A DNA stretch of 64,000 nucleotides from Alphaproteobacteria bacterium (GTDB lineage Bacteria; Pseudomonadota; Alphaproteobacteria; UBA3830): positions 186,001 to 250,000 of the forward strand of contig JAGCFW010000003.1 in assembly GCA_017649895.1 (NCBI GenBank). Direction: 5' to 3'. Position numbers and translations under genes: made by a program. Positions 48,741-56,497 of this stretch are shown here, one piece after another. Each line of letters opens with the position of its first letter. Position 1 is the first letter of the stretch. The notes under the pieces are model-generated. The model was given only the letters and a program-made list of their open reading frames with translations, did not search any database and was not told the origin of the DNA.

Positions 48741-49333
48741 TCACTCTCATTTTTGCGATACTTACTTTTGTTTTATTGATTAAGTTGAACGAAGTTCTTG
48801 GGGTTAACATCGGATTCAAAATAAAAAGGGAAAACCTCAACGATCTGGCTGAGGAAAGTACGGAAATTCGAGAAATTTCGGAGCAGGAAAGAATTTGGAA
48901 AACCATTTCCCGCAGCTGCCCAAAATTTGATGAAAAGGATTTTCTGAAAAAGGCTGAAAAGGTTTTTGAATTGGTTTTCAAAGCTTATGCTGATGGAGAC
49001 AAATCCACTCTGAAAGATTTGTTGTCTCCGAGAACTTTCAAGGCTTTTTCTATGGCAATTGACGATCGCAAAGAACGCGGCGAAACTCTCGAGGGAAGTA
49101 TCTTGCAATTCGCCGAAACGGAGTTGATAGATGCAAGTGTTAGCAGCGGCAGTATCTACGTCACGGTGAAATTTATTACCGATCAAACCACTGCATTAAG
49201 ATCCACGGACGGAACTATTTTGGAGGGAAGTCCTGACTATGTTAACAGCCGAACCGATATTTGGGTCTTCTCAAGGAAGGAAAATTCCACCGATCCGCGT
49301 TGGTTTCTCCATGAAATAAAATCGGAAGATTAA
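48737..49333 (+). CDS. Tim44-like domain membrane protein
   Basis: A 198-residue protein with an N-terminal membrane segment (about 2-22), a charged linker, and a Tim44/TimA-like domain (about 60-198). The domain contains FLKKAEKVFELVFKAYADGDKSTLKDLLSPRTFKAF, the usual opening of this fold. Alphaproteobacterial TimA proteins are related to the mitochondrial import component Tim44 and are thought to help membrane protein assembly. It overlaps trcR by four bases. Confidence 0.85.
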   Translation: MITLIFAILTFVLLIKLNEVLGVNIGFKIKRENLNDLAEESTEIREISEQERIWKTISRSCPKFDEKDFLKKAEKVFELVFKAYADGDKSTLKDLLSPRTFKAFSMAIDDRKERGETLEGSILQFAETELIDASVSSGSIYVTVKFITDQTTALRSTDGTILEGSPDYVNSRTDIWVFSRKENSTDPRWFLHEIKSED

Positions 49334-49342
49334 CGTGCGCCT

Positions 49343-49804
49343 ATGCTTAGTTTGGCCGTTTATCACCCACAAATTCCCCAAAATACAGGAACTTTGCTGC
49401 GGCTGGCGTCTTGTCTTGGAATTCACGTTGATTTAATTAGACCATTCGGGTTTGTTTTTAATGATGCAAAACTAAAACGTGCCGGCATGGATTACATTCA
49501 GACAGCGGATTATGAAATTCACGATTCTTTTGAAGATTTCCTTGAAAAATCCAAAAATCGAAGAATAGTCGCGATGGAAGCGAACGAAGTTTCCGTTGCT
49601 CACCATAAGTTTCGATATCGAGACGGAGATATTTTGATGGTCGGCTCGGAGCATTACGGATTTCTTCCAGAAGATTTGAAAAAATGCACTGCAATGGTAA
49701 AAATTCCGATGATAAAAGGACGTCGATCGATAAATATGGCTATCTCGGCAGCAATTGTTCTGTCGGAATCCATGTCTCAATTAAATATTTTTCCAAAACT
49801 ATAG
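49343..49804 (+). CDS. trmL: tRNA (cytidine(34)-2'-O)-methyltransferase TrmL
   Basis: A 153-residue single-domain SPOUT methyltransferase. HPQIPQNTGTLLRLASCLG is at the start, VGSEHYGFLPEDL next, and IPMIKGRRSINMAISAAIVLSE forms the knotted SAM site. TrmL methylates the wobble nucleotide of tRNA-Leu isoacceptors. It begins 9 bases after the Tim44-like gene; the ribosome site is poor, so coupling may matter. Confidence 0.92.
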   Translation: MLSLAVYHPQIPQNTGTLLRLASCLGIHVDLIRPFGFVFNDAKLKRAGMDYIQTADYEIHDSFEDFLEKSKNRRIVAMEANEVSVAHHKFRYRDGDILMVGSEHYGFLPEDLKKCTAMVKIPMIKGRRSINMAISAAIVLSESMSQLNIFPKL

Positions 49805-49896
49805 CAAAAATTAAGTCTTTACTTACTAATATTCGATAAAATTTCAGAAATGAGCTTGTATGGATTTTTTTACGGTTTTTTGGGGCGGATTGTGAG

Positions 49897-51363
49897 ATGA
49901 GAAAAAACAAAGTTATCGGAGAAATTTTTCTGGAACGAGGTCTTGTTTCCCAAGAACAAATTTCTGCAATCGCAAATAAAAAATCAAATCGTTTGTTCGG
50001 ACAAAAAGCCGTGGAATCGGGATTAATCTCCGAAGAAGATCTGATAGATATCCTTTCGGAAATTTATCGCATCGAAATCATTAGTTTGGAATTTTTATAT
50101 ATAAAGGAAGAAACTCTGAAATTACTGCCAACTGAAACTGCCGTCGAATGTTGCGCCATAGCGTTTTTCGAAGATCAACACTCGGTAAAAATCGCGATAA
50201 CGGATCCAGGAAACATCATCGCTGTAGATAAAATCCGCTCACAAATAAAAGATCGTGATGTGAAATTTTTCATAGCCAAGGAAAGTGAAATTTTGCGATT
50301 TCTCGAAATCATGAAAAGCGACAATGAACTGATAGAATCCAATCCGATGATGCTCCTCAACAAAATCCTCTTCAAAGCGTCCGAGCAAAAAGCCAGTGAC
50401 ATACATTTCGAGCCAATGGAAAATTTGGTTCGAGTCAGGTTCAGAATCGACGGAATTTTAAAATCTTTTCAGATAATCGAAAAAGAATCATGGAATCGGA
50501 TACAATCGCGCTTGAAACTCATAGCGAACTTGGATATCACGGAAAATCGTCGTCCACAAAGCGGACATACTCGTATTCATCTCGCCGGAAAAACAATCGA
50601 TTTGAGAATTTCAACTCATCCGGGAATTTTCGGAGAAAATTTTGTAATCAGGATCTTCGACTTATCTTCCGGAATAAAATCTTTGGCCGAATTGAATTTT
50701 GATTACGACGATTTCTGTTGGCTAAAAAAAGCGATTTCTCACCCCAATGGAATTTTCCTTATCATCGGTCCGACAGGCTCAGGAAAAACCACCACTTTGT
50801 ACTCGTTGTTGCAAAGTTTGAATTCGTCCGACCTAAACATAATGACATTGGAAGATCCTGTCGAATATCAAATTGAGGGCATTCGCCAATTGGACATTCA
50901 AGAAGAAGGGATTGTCACTTTCGCTGACGGAATAAGATCCATTTTACGACAAGATCCCGACATTATCTTGATCGGAGAAATTCGAGATGAAGCTACCGCA
51001 GCAATGGCCGTACGAGCTTCTCTCACGGGACGATTAGTAATTGCAACTTTGCATGCGGCAACGCCCCTCGAAGGCATTCGACGTCTGCAAGATTTCAAAT
51101 TAAAGCTGTCGGATTTCATTCCATCTCTGATCGGAATTTTTTCGCAAAGACTCATCAGGTACAAAAAGAAAGATGGTTACGTGGGACGCTTTCCGATCAG
51201 CGAGTACGTCTTCTTTTCGGAATCGCTTAAAAATAAAATTTTGGTGGGCGATCTGGGATTCGAGCTGGATAAAACATTCCGAACCTCCGCTCAAAATGCC
51301 ATTGATAAAAATCTGACGGACATTCAAGAAATAAAAAGGGTGTTGGGACATGAAAACTTTTGA
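49897..51363 (+). CDS. gspE: GspE/PilB-type assembly ATPase lacking the zinc motif
   Basis: A 488-residue secretion ATPase. The N-terminal MshEN-like domain covers about 1-140. The core has the SDIHFEP motif, Walker A GPTGSGKT (291-298), the Asp box with TLEDPVEYQIEGIRQLD, RQDPDIILIGEIRDEATA (Walker B) and ATLHAATP (His box). It powers assembly of type II secretion pseudopili or type IV pili. Between Arg-rich RLIRYKKKDGYVGR and the C-terminal domain the usual CxxC...CxxC zinc-binding block is missing. The C-terminus is thus shortened. It starts a four-gene operon with gspF and two inner-membrane proteins. Confidence 0.9.
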   Translation: MRKNKVIGEIFLERGLVSQEQISAIANKKSNRLFGQKAVESGLISEEDLIDILSEIYRIEIISLEFLYIKEETLKLLPTETAVECCAIAFFEDQHSVKIAITDPGNIIAVDKIRSQIKDRDVKFFIAKESEILRFLEIMKSDNELIESNPMMLLNKILFKASEQKASDIHFEPMENLVRVRFRIDGILKSFQIIEKESWNRIQSRLKLIANLDITENRRPQSGHTRIHLAGKTIDLRISTHPGIFGENFVIRIFDLSSGIKSLAELNFDYDDFCWLKKAISHPNGIFLIIGPTGSGKTTTLYSLLQSLNSSDLNIMTLEDPVEYQIEGIRQLDIQEEGIVTFADGIRSILRQDPDIILIGEIRDEATAAMAVRASLTGRLVIATLHAATPLEGIRRLQDFKLKLSDFIPSLIGIFSQRLIRYKKKDGYVGRFPISEYVFFSESLKNKILVGDLGFELDKTFRTSAQNAIDKNLTDIQEIKRVLGHENF

Positions 51364-52567
51364 AAATGAACCTATCTCTGAAAAAGAAAACAAAAAGATT
51401 TTCAAATATGAAGCTCTCTCAAAAAAAGGAAATAAAAAATCCGGAATTGTATTGGCCGACAGCGATCATGTAGCCTACAAAACCATTTGCAAAAAAGAAT
51501 TAATCCCAATTGAAATTACCAAAGTAAACAGAGTCTCATCGAAAATATCGCTGGAAGAACTGCTTATGTTTTTCATGCATATAGATTTTCAATTAAAATG
51601 CGGACTAAAAATTAATGAAGCCATTGATACCTTCGTCGATTCGCAAAATAACAAAATTCTGAACGCCAAATTGCTGGAAATTTCCGATGCGCTAAAAAAC
51701 GGACAATCGCTGAACGAGGCATTTAAAAATTCCATCTTCGATAATGTTGTTTCCGGCCTCTTAAATTCAGCTGAAAAAACCGGAAACTTGTCCGAAATCA
51801 TCGCAAATATATTGGCTTTTCTGAAATTAAAAAATGAGTGGAAAGAAAAAGCAAAATCCGCCCTCGCCTACCCCATATTCATCACGCTGGTTGCAATAAT
51901 TATAATGTGGGTTTGCATAGTGTTTTTAGGCCCTCAGGTAATTTCACTTTTGAAGGATAACAATGGCGGAGAAATCCCCGTGCTAACCAATTTCGCCGTA
52001 AATTATCTTCCGACAATCGGAGTAAGTTTTTCCGTAATTATTGCAGTGATTTTTTCTTGTTTAATTTGCTTTTCGGCCTTCAAAAAATTCAGAAGAAAAT
52101 TACAAAACTATTTATTATCGATCCCCAAAATCGGCAGCATTTTAAAGAAAATCGTACTGTGGAATTTTTTCAAAATTTTGCAAATCGCATTGAACTCAAA
52201 ATTGGATTTTATGAAATCTTTGGAACTCGGAATTGAATCGGTTGAAATCGAAGATATCAAAAGTGATCTCGAAAAAATTAAATCTAAAATCCTTTCGGGG
52301 CACAAAATTTTCGAAACATTTTCGTCCTCCAAATACGTTACCCAGTCCATATCAACAGCTCTTTATGTTGGAGAATCGGGAAATAATCTGCCGGACAGCA
52401 TGCGACATATATCGGATGAACTATACAAGGAAATTTTGCGCGAATTGGAGATTTTCGGACGGTCCCTTAGCATCGGACTGACTCTTTTCGCGGGAGGAAT
52501 TTTCATCTTTATTTTAAGCAGCTTGTTCCTTCCTCTTTACAACTATATAGGGGTGATGCAGCAATGA
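51350..52567 (+). CDS. gspF: GspF/PilC-type inner-membrane assembly protein
   Basis: A 405-residue platform protein with duplicated GspF domains. The first has LLMFFMHIDFQLKCGLKINEAID and LLNSAEKTGNLSEIIANI. The second has SISTALYVGESGNNLPDSM. Three hydrophobic segments lie at about 175-200, 220-245 and 375-400. It couples the GspE ATPase to pseudopilin assembly in the inner membrane. It overlaps gspE by 14 bases. Confidence 0.9.
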   Translation: MKTFENEPISEKENKKIFKYEALSKKGNKKSGIVLADSDHVAYKTICKKELIPIEITKVNRVSSKISLEELLMFFMHIDFQLKCGLKINEAIDTFVDSQNNKILNAKLLEISDALKNGQSLNEAFKNSIFDNVVSGLLNSAEKTGNLSEIIANILAFLKLKNEWKEKAKSALAYPIFITLVAIIIMWVCIVFLGPQVISLLKDNNGGEIPVLTNFAVNYLPTIGVSFSVIIAVIFSCLICFSAFKKFRRKLQNYLLSIPKIGSILKKIVLWNFFKILQIALNSKLDFMKSLELGIESVEIEDIKSDLEKIKSKILSGHKIFETFSSSKYVTQSISTALYVGESGNNLPDSMRHISDELYKEILRELEIFGRSLSIGLTLFAGGIFIFILSSLFLPLYNYIGVMQQ

Positions 52568-53559
52568 ATATCATCGGCAAAAAGAATAATCATCAGAAAT
52601 TTTTTCGAAAAGATCTTATCGTTCTCGATAAAAATGTTGCCGAGTTTTCAGTAGAACGACTCCAAAATTGTTCGATATTTGAAGCGTTAAAAATTCTTCA
52701 TTACAAGAGAAAATACGGAACGGATTTTTACCACCTTTATTGGCGCGACATTTTTAACAAATCTCCAAAATATCTGCAGAAAATCACAGTCTGCGATCGT
52801 TGGAAAATTTGCGTGCCGATCGAAAATATAATCGCGGATTATTTGGTTCGAAAAGAAATAAATTTTGCGGACGACTGGATATATGTGGGCTGCCATGATT
52901 GGTCCGGTTACAGAATAATCGTCGGCTGCGGTCCGGCAATCGTGCTAAGTCGATTCATTCCTAAAAATATCACGCAAGAGCTGGAATGTACTAAACTGTA
53001 TCTGAAAAGGTTGCACATAAATTCTCCCCAAATTTTTTCTACCATCGATGAAATAGAAGACGCGAAACTTTTGGATATCGACGAAATCCTAAATTCCGCG
53101 GAACAAAACGATAATATAAAACCCATTTTTCAAAAAAAATGCAATTTGCTTCGCTATTTTTCGTGGATCATTATTTTTATTCTAACTGCGATGGTACTCT
53201 GCAATTCTTACGAAATTTATAATCAAGATTACTCCCCGAAAAACCTGAATAATAAAATCAAAACTGAAGATTTTTCTGTTTATATGTCATCGAAAAATTA
53301 TGATTCTCTGATGAATTTGCTTACCAAATTAAATGACTACTTAAATTGGAATAAGATTTCGGAATTTTGCAAGAAAAACGGTGTAAAAATTCAAGCTTTA
53401 AAACTGAATGGAAATGTTGCAAAAATCAAGACGAAGATATCTTTGAAAAAAATAAAAGGATTGAAAAACGTAAAAGTGAATTACGTAACGAATTCGTCTT
53501 ATGAAAAATTAGGATCCGATCAAATTGTGGAGGCTGTGTTATGGCTAAAATTAAATTGA
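52564..53559 (+). CDS. Putative GspL/PilM-PilN-like inner-membrane protein
   Basis: A 331-residue protein. The N-terminal cytoplasmic region is about 200 residues, followed by one membrane helix (about 199-217, YFSWIIIFILTAMVLCNSY) and a small periplasmic part of about 110 residues. This is the layout of GspL or of fused PilM-PilN. I see no direct motif match; the call rests on layout and on its place right after gspF. The cytoplasmic part would be expected to bind the N-domain of the ATPase. It overlaps gspF by four bases and the next gene by 19. Confidence 0.5.
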   Translation: MNIIGKKNNHQKFFRKDLIVLDKNVAEFSVERLQNCSIFEALKILHYKRKYGTDFYHLYWRDIFNKSPKYLQKITVCDRWKICVPIENIIADYLVRKEINFADDWIYVGCHDWSGYRIIVGCGPAIVLSRFIPKNITQELECTKLYLKRLHINSPQIFSTIDEIEDAKLLDIDEILNSAEQNDNIKPIFQKKCNLLRYFSWIIIFILTAMVLCNSYEIYNQDYSPKNLNNKIKTEDFSVYMSSKNYDSLMNLLTKLNDYLNWNKISEFCKKNGVKIQALKLNGNVAKIKTKISLKKIKGLKNVKVNYVTNSSYEKLGSDQIVEAVLWLKLN

Positions 53560-54254
53560 GAGATCTTTTCCTAATCATATTTGCATTGATTCTGATTTGC
53601 TGTTATCAGAATTTTAAAATCCGAAATTACGACGAAATTTTGGCCGCAGAGAAAATTCAAAAAGCGAAAATCGATGAACTTCAAAAAAACGCAAACCTGA
53701 AAAAATTTCTAAAGCCGAAAGAAAAAATGTTCGGAAAAAATGGAAACTTAAAGCAAGACATTTTTGAGATTTTTAAGAAATTTTCCCTCACATCTGTTCT
53801 TTTTAAAGAAATTTCTTCAGAAAAATTCGAATTAAAATTCCAAATCAACAACGAGAAAGATTTTTACACTTTGCTAGATAAACTGAGAACCGAACTCGGT
53901 GGAATAATCTCATTCGATGAAATCAAAATTAAAAATTTGAAAAAACTTTTACAAGTTTCCCTCCTTTGCCATATTTTTTATCCTCCAAAAAATTTGCAAA
54001 AATATTTCTATGTAAACAATGCCGACACAAATAACGTCGACGATGAGAAATATCCCGAATTATTCGACCTGCCGAAAATAACGAAATATCAGCTCAACGG
54101 AATAATGCATTACGACGTTGCATATATAAACGGAAAACCTTTTCACGAAGGCGATTCTGTCGGCGGATATAAAATTTTAAAAATATATGACGAATTTATT
54201 ACTGCAAAAAGTAAGAAAAATTTAGTAAAAATAAAATTAGATACAACTTGGTAA
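53541..54254 (+). CDS. Putative GspM/PilO-like protein with GspC/PilP-like C-terminal domain
   Basis: A 237-residue protein. It has a membrane helix at about 9-23, a coiled coil (about 30-60), a small ferredoxin-like region (about 75-145) as in GspM/PilO, and a C-terminal unit (about 180-237). The last unit reads YQLNGIMHYDVAYINGKPF then HEGDSVGGYKILKI, resembling the homology region of GspC or PilP that touches the outer-membrane secretin. If right, one polypeptide does the work of two subunits. No secretin or prepilin gene is in the window. The gene ends the operon that starts with gspE. Confidence 0.5.
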   Translation: MAKIKLRDLFLIIFALILICCYQNFKIRNYDEILAAEKIQKAKIDELQKNANLKKFLKPKEKMFGKNGNLKQDIFEIFKKFSLTSVLFKEISSEKFELKFQINNEKDFYTLLDKLRTELGGIISFDEIKIKNLKKLLQVSLLCHIFYPPKNLQKYFYVNNADTNNVDDEKYPELFDLPKITKYQLNGIMHYDVAYINGKPFHEGDSVGGYKILKIYDEFITAKSKKNLVKIKLDTTW

Positions 54255-54260
54255 AAATTA

Positions 54261-54297
54261 TTAACTTTATGTTAACCTATATTTAGTAAGATATAAT
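54261..54297 (+). promoter_or_regulatory. Candidate CtrA-dependent promoter (CtrA box plus -10)
   Basis: TTAACTTTATGTTAACC (54261-54277) is an exact TTAA-N7-TTAA match. It stands where a -35 element would be, 16 bases before a perfect TATAAT (54292-54297). The downstream ATG is at 54318 with GGGAG upstream. This box/-10 spacing is the one seen in CtrA-activated promoters. Confidence 0.6.
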
Positions 54298-54317
54298 GCA
54301 GTTGGGAGTACATAAAT

Positions 54318-55187
54318 ATGGAAGAAATTTCTAAAGACCTGAAAAAGAAGGCTCTGCGGTATGCTTTTATTACCGTAATTATCCTGATAGCTTTGATCGT
54401 TGCGATTTCTTGTTACCGAAAGCAGTGCAAAACTGTTCTTGACAATACTTCGTCCAATCCGCAAAACGTACAGGAAAAAGTTATTTTCGATGATATAAAA
54501 ATTAAGATAAACAAAGATATCTTTTCCTATGATCAGATCAACAATGAAGTTAGAGAAAAGGACATAATTTCGTACTTCAAAAAAAATCTGAAAGATGGTG
54601 ATACGGTGTTGTACGTAAGTCAAGACATCGGAGTACAGCAGCTTTTGATCGCTAAATTAATTTCTCGATCGGGACGAATATATATATTGAACCCTTTCGA
54701 AAAATATAACGACACAATAAAATTGAGCGCGGAGTCCAACGGATTTGAAAGCAGAGTGTTTACAGAAACCGTCGCAATATCCGATAAACCTTCCGAAGGC
54801 CTTTTGATTTATGGAAATGAAGAATCGCCGGAATACGGAATAATCAGGCCTTCTGATTACAAGTCGGAAAAAGGATTTAACGCCTTGAAAGTAAAGATAT
54901 CGACCTTGGATGAAATTTATCCGAATCTACAAAACATAAATCTGTTGAGGATCAGCAAAAAAAAGAATGTCGTCAATGCCATCAACGGAGCACAGAAAAT
55001 TATCAAACGTTCTCCGGAAATCAAAATCGTCCTGGATTATGAAAAAGACGAGCTTCAAACTTCAGAGTTTATGAGTAGTATAAGTGAATTTGGGTTTAAA
55101 ATTTATGCCATAAATGAGGATGGAGAAATTTACCCTGCGGACCTAAACAAAATGGTCGGCGGATATATTTTATTAAAGAGGGATTAA
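54318..55187 (+). CDS. Membrane-anchored degenerate FkbM-like methyltransferase fold protein
   Basis: A 289-residue protein with a membrane helix at about 15-32 and a C-terminal region (about 95-285) whose order of segments follows FkbM-family methyltransferases. These are a glycine-rich strand (GDTVLYVSQDIGVQQLLIA), GRIYILNPFEKYNDTIKLSAESNG, AISDKPSEG, a STLDEI segment, and the closing IKIVLDYEKDE. The SAM-binding VLDVGANIG is VLYVSQDIG here, and the usual DVEGAE is replaced by SKKKNV. Catalysis is therefore doubtful. It may be a structural or binding derivative facing the periplasm. It follows the GspE operon and has its own CtrA-type promoter. Confidence 0.6.
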   Translation: MEEISKDLKKKALRYAFITVIILIALIVAISCYRKQCKTVLDNTSSNPQNVQEKVIFDDIKIKINKDIFSYDQINNEVREKDIISYFKKNLKDGDTVLYVSQDIGVQQLLIAKLISRSGRIYILNPFEKYNDTIKLSAESNGFESRVFTETVAISDKPSEGLLIYGNEESPEYGIIRPSDYKSEKGFNALKVKISTLDEIYPNLQNINLLRISKKKNVVNAINGAQKIIKRSPEIKIVLDYEKDELQTSEFMSSISEFGFKIYAINEDGEIYPADLNKMVGGYILLKRD

Positions 55188-55200
55188 TATCTTTCATTTC

Positions 55201-55234
55201 GCGCTCGAAAATAACTTCGGGCGCAAATGTTTTT
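55201..55234 (+). terminator. Terminator between the FkbM-like gene and truB
   Basis: A 9-bp stem GCGCTCGAA (55201-55209) with TTCGGGCGC (55216-55224), one G-T pair and a 6-base loop, followed by AAATG and then five T. Confidence 0.75.
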
Positions 55235-55322
55235 CAGACAGAGCTTATTTTTTAGCGCTCCTCTTAATATTGCGAGTAATTTGTGATTAAATCTCGAAAA
55301 CAATTTAGAAACTGGAAAGGCT

Positions 55323-56228
55323 ATGACGGACGGATGGATTTGTCTCGATAAACCAAAGGGAATTTCTTCAAATTTCGCTATGGTAAAGGTTCGCAAACTT
55401 CTCAAAGAAAAAACAGGATATGTCGGAACCCTGGATCCGTTTGCAACAGGAGTGCTTCCCATCGCGGTGGGGCGCGCGCGAAAATTTATTCAGTTTATAG
55501 AGGATGTTGAGAAAATATACGAATTTGAAGTCGTTTTCGGAGCGAGCACTGATTCTTATGACGAAACCGGCAAAATTACGGAAACCACAAAAACCATTCC
55601 TACACAGGATCAAATTAAAAAAATTCTTCCGAAATTTTTAGGAGAAATAGATCAGATTCCTCCGAAATTTTCCGCCATAAAGATTAACGGACGTCGAGCC
55701 TGCGATCTGGTCCGACAAAACAAGTCCATAGAAATTCCTTCCCGAAAAGTTTTCATCCATGATTTAAAATTGTTACAGTTTTTCGAAAATAGCCATGCAA
55801 AATTTCAAGTTCGCTGTTCAAAAGGAACTTATGTTCGCACTTTGGCCGTTGATATCGCTCAAAAATTAGGTAGTTTGTGCTATGTAAAGGAACTAAGAAG
55901 ACTGAAATCCGGTTTTTTTTCAACAGAGCGATCGATTTCACTGGAAAAATTAGCTGAAATAGTAGATACTAGCGAGTTGGATGGTAATTTGATTCCACTG
56001 GAGAGTCCGCTGGACGACATCCCGGCCTTGTTTTTGGGAAAAAATTACATATCTAAGTTGCAGAATGGGCTGTCGGTTCAGCTCGCAGAATCTGAAATTC
56101 TTTCGTCGAATATAAGATTGTTCGACAGCGAAAGCGGAAAGTTTTGTGGGATCTGCTTTGTTTCTGCGGACGGTATGGTTAGTGCCGTCAAAATGTATTT
56201 AAATTGGGAGATAAAAGATGTCGATTGA
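55323..56228 (+). CDS. truB: tRNA pseudouridine(55) synthase TruB
   Basis: A 301-residue enzyme with [26 protein letters not shown] (catalytic Asp38), YDETGKIT and [15 protein letters not shown], plus a degenerate C-terminal PUA-like domain. It makes pseudouridine 55 in the T-loop of tRNAs. Its end overlaps rpsO by 11 bases. The truB-rpsO-pnp order is conserved among proteobacteria. Confidence 0.95.
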   Translation: MTDGWICLDKPKGISSNFAMVKVRKLLKEKTGYVGTLDPFATGVLPIAVGRARKFIQFIEDVEKIYEFEVVFGASTDSYDETGKITETTKTIPTQDQIKKILPKFLGEIDQIPPKFSAIKINGRRACDLVRQNKSIEIPSRKVFIHDLKLLQFFENSHAKFQVRCSKGTYVRTLAVDIAQKLGSLCYVKELRRLKSGFFSTERSISLEKLAEIVDTSELDGNLIPLESPLDDIPALFLGKNYISKLQNGLSVQLAESEILSSNIRLFDSESGKFCGICFVSADGMVSAVKMYLNWEIKDVD

Positions 56229-56478
56229 AAAAAAAGACCTTATTGAGAAATTTGCAAGGCACGAGGGAGACACGGGTTCGCCGGAAGTACAGGTCGCAAT
56301 TTTAACCTCGAGAATCAATTCTCTTGGTGAGCACATGATTGTGCATCCGAAGGATTTCCACTCAAGGCGCGGGCTTTTGGCAATGGTCAGCAAGAGAAGA
56401 AAATTGCTGGACTACCTCAAAAGTGAGAGCGTTGAGAGATATGCGGCCCTCATTAAGTCATTAGGTTTGAGAAGGTAA
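56218..56478 (+). CDS. rpsO: 30S ribosomal protein S15
   Basis: An 86-residue S15. It has the [17 protein letters not shown] motif, [26 protein letters not shown] and a [12 protein letters not shown] ending. It binds 16S rRNA in the platform and organises the central domain. It sits between truB and pnp with a 19-base gap to pnp. Confidence 0.97.
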   Translation: MSIEKKDLIEKFARHEGDTGSPEVQVAILTSRINSLGEHMIVHPKDFHSRRGLLAMVSKRRKLLDYLKSESVERYAALIKSLGLRR

Positions 56479-56497
56479 TTTAAACAGGGAAAAAGTC

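Noticed and set aside
55173-55187. A TTAA-N7-TTAA match over the stop codon of the FkbM-like gene
   Set aside because: It overlaps codons and a terminator follows at once, with no gene start or -10 at a fitting distance.
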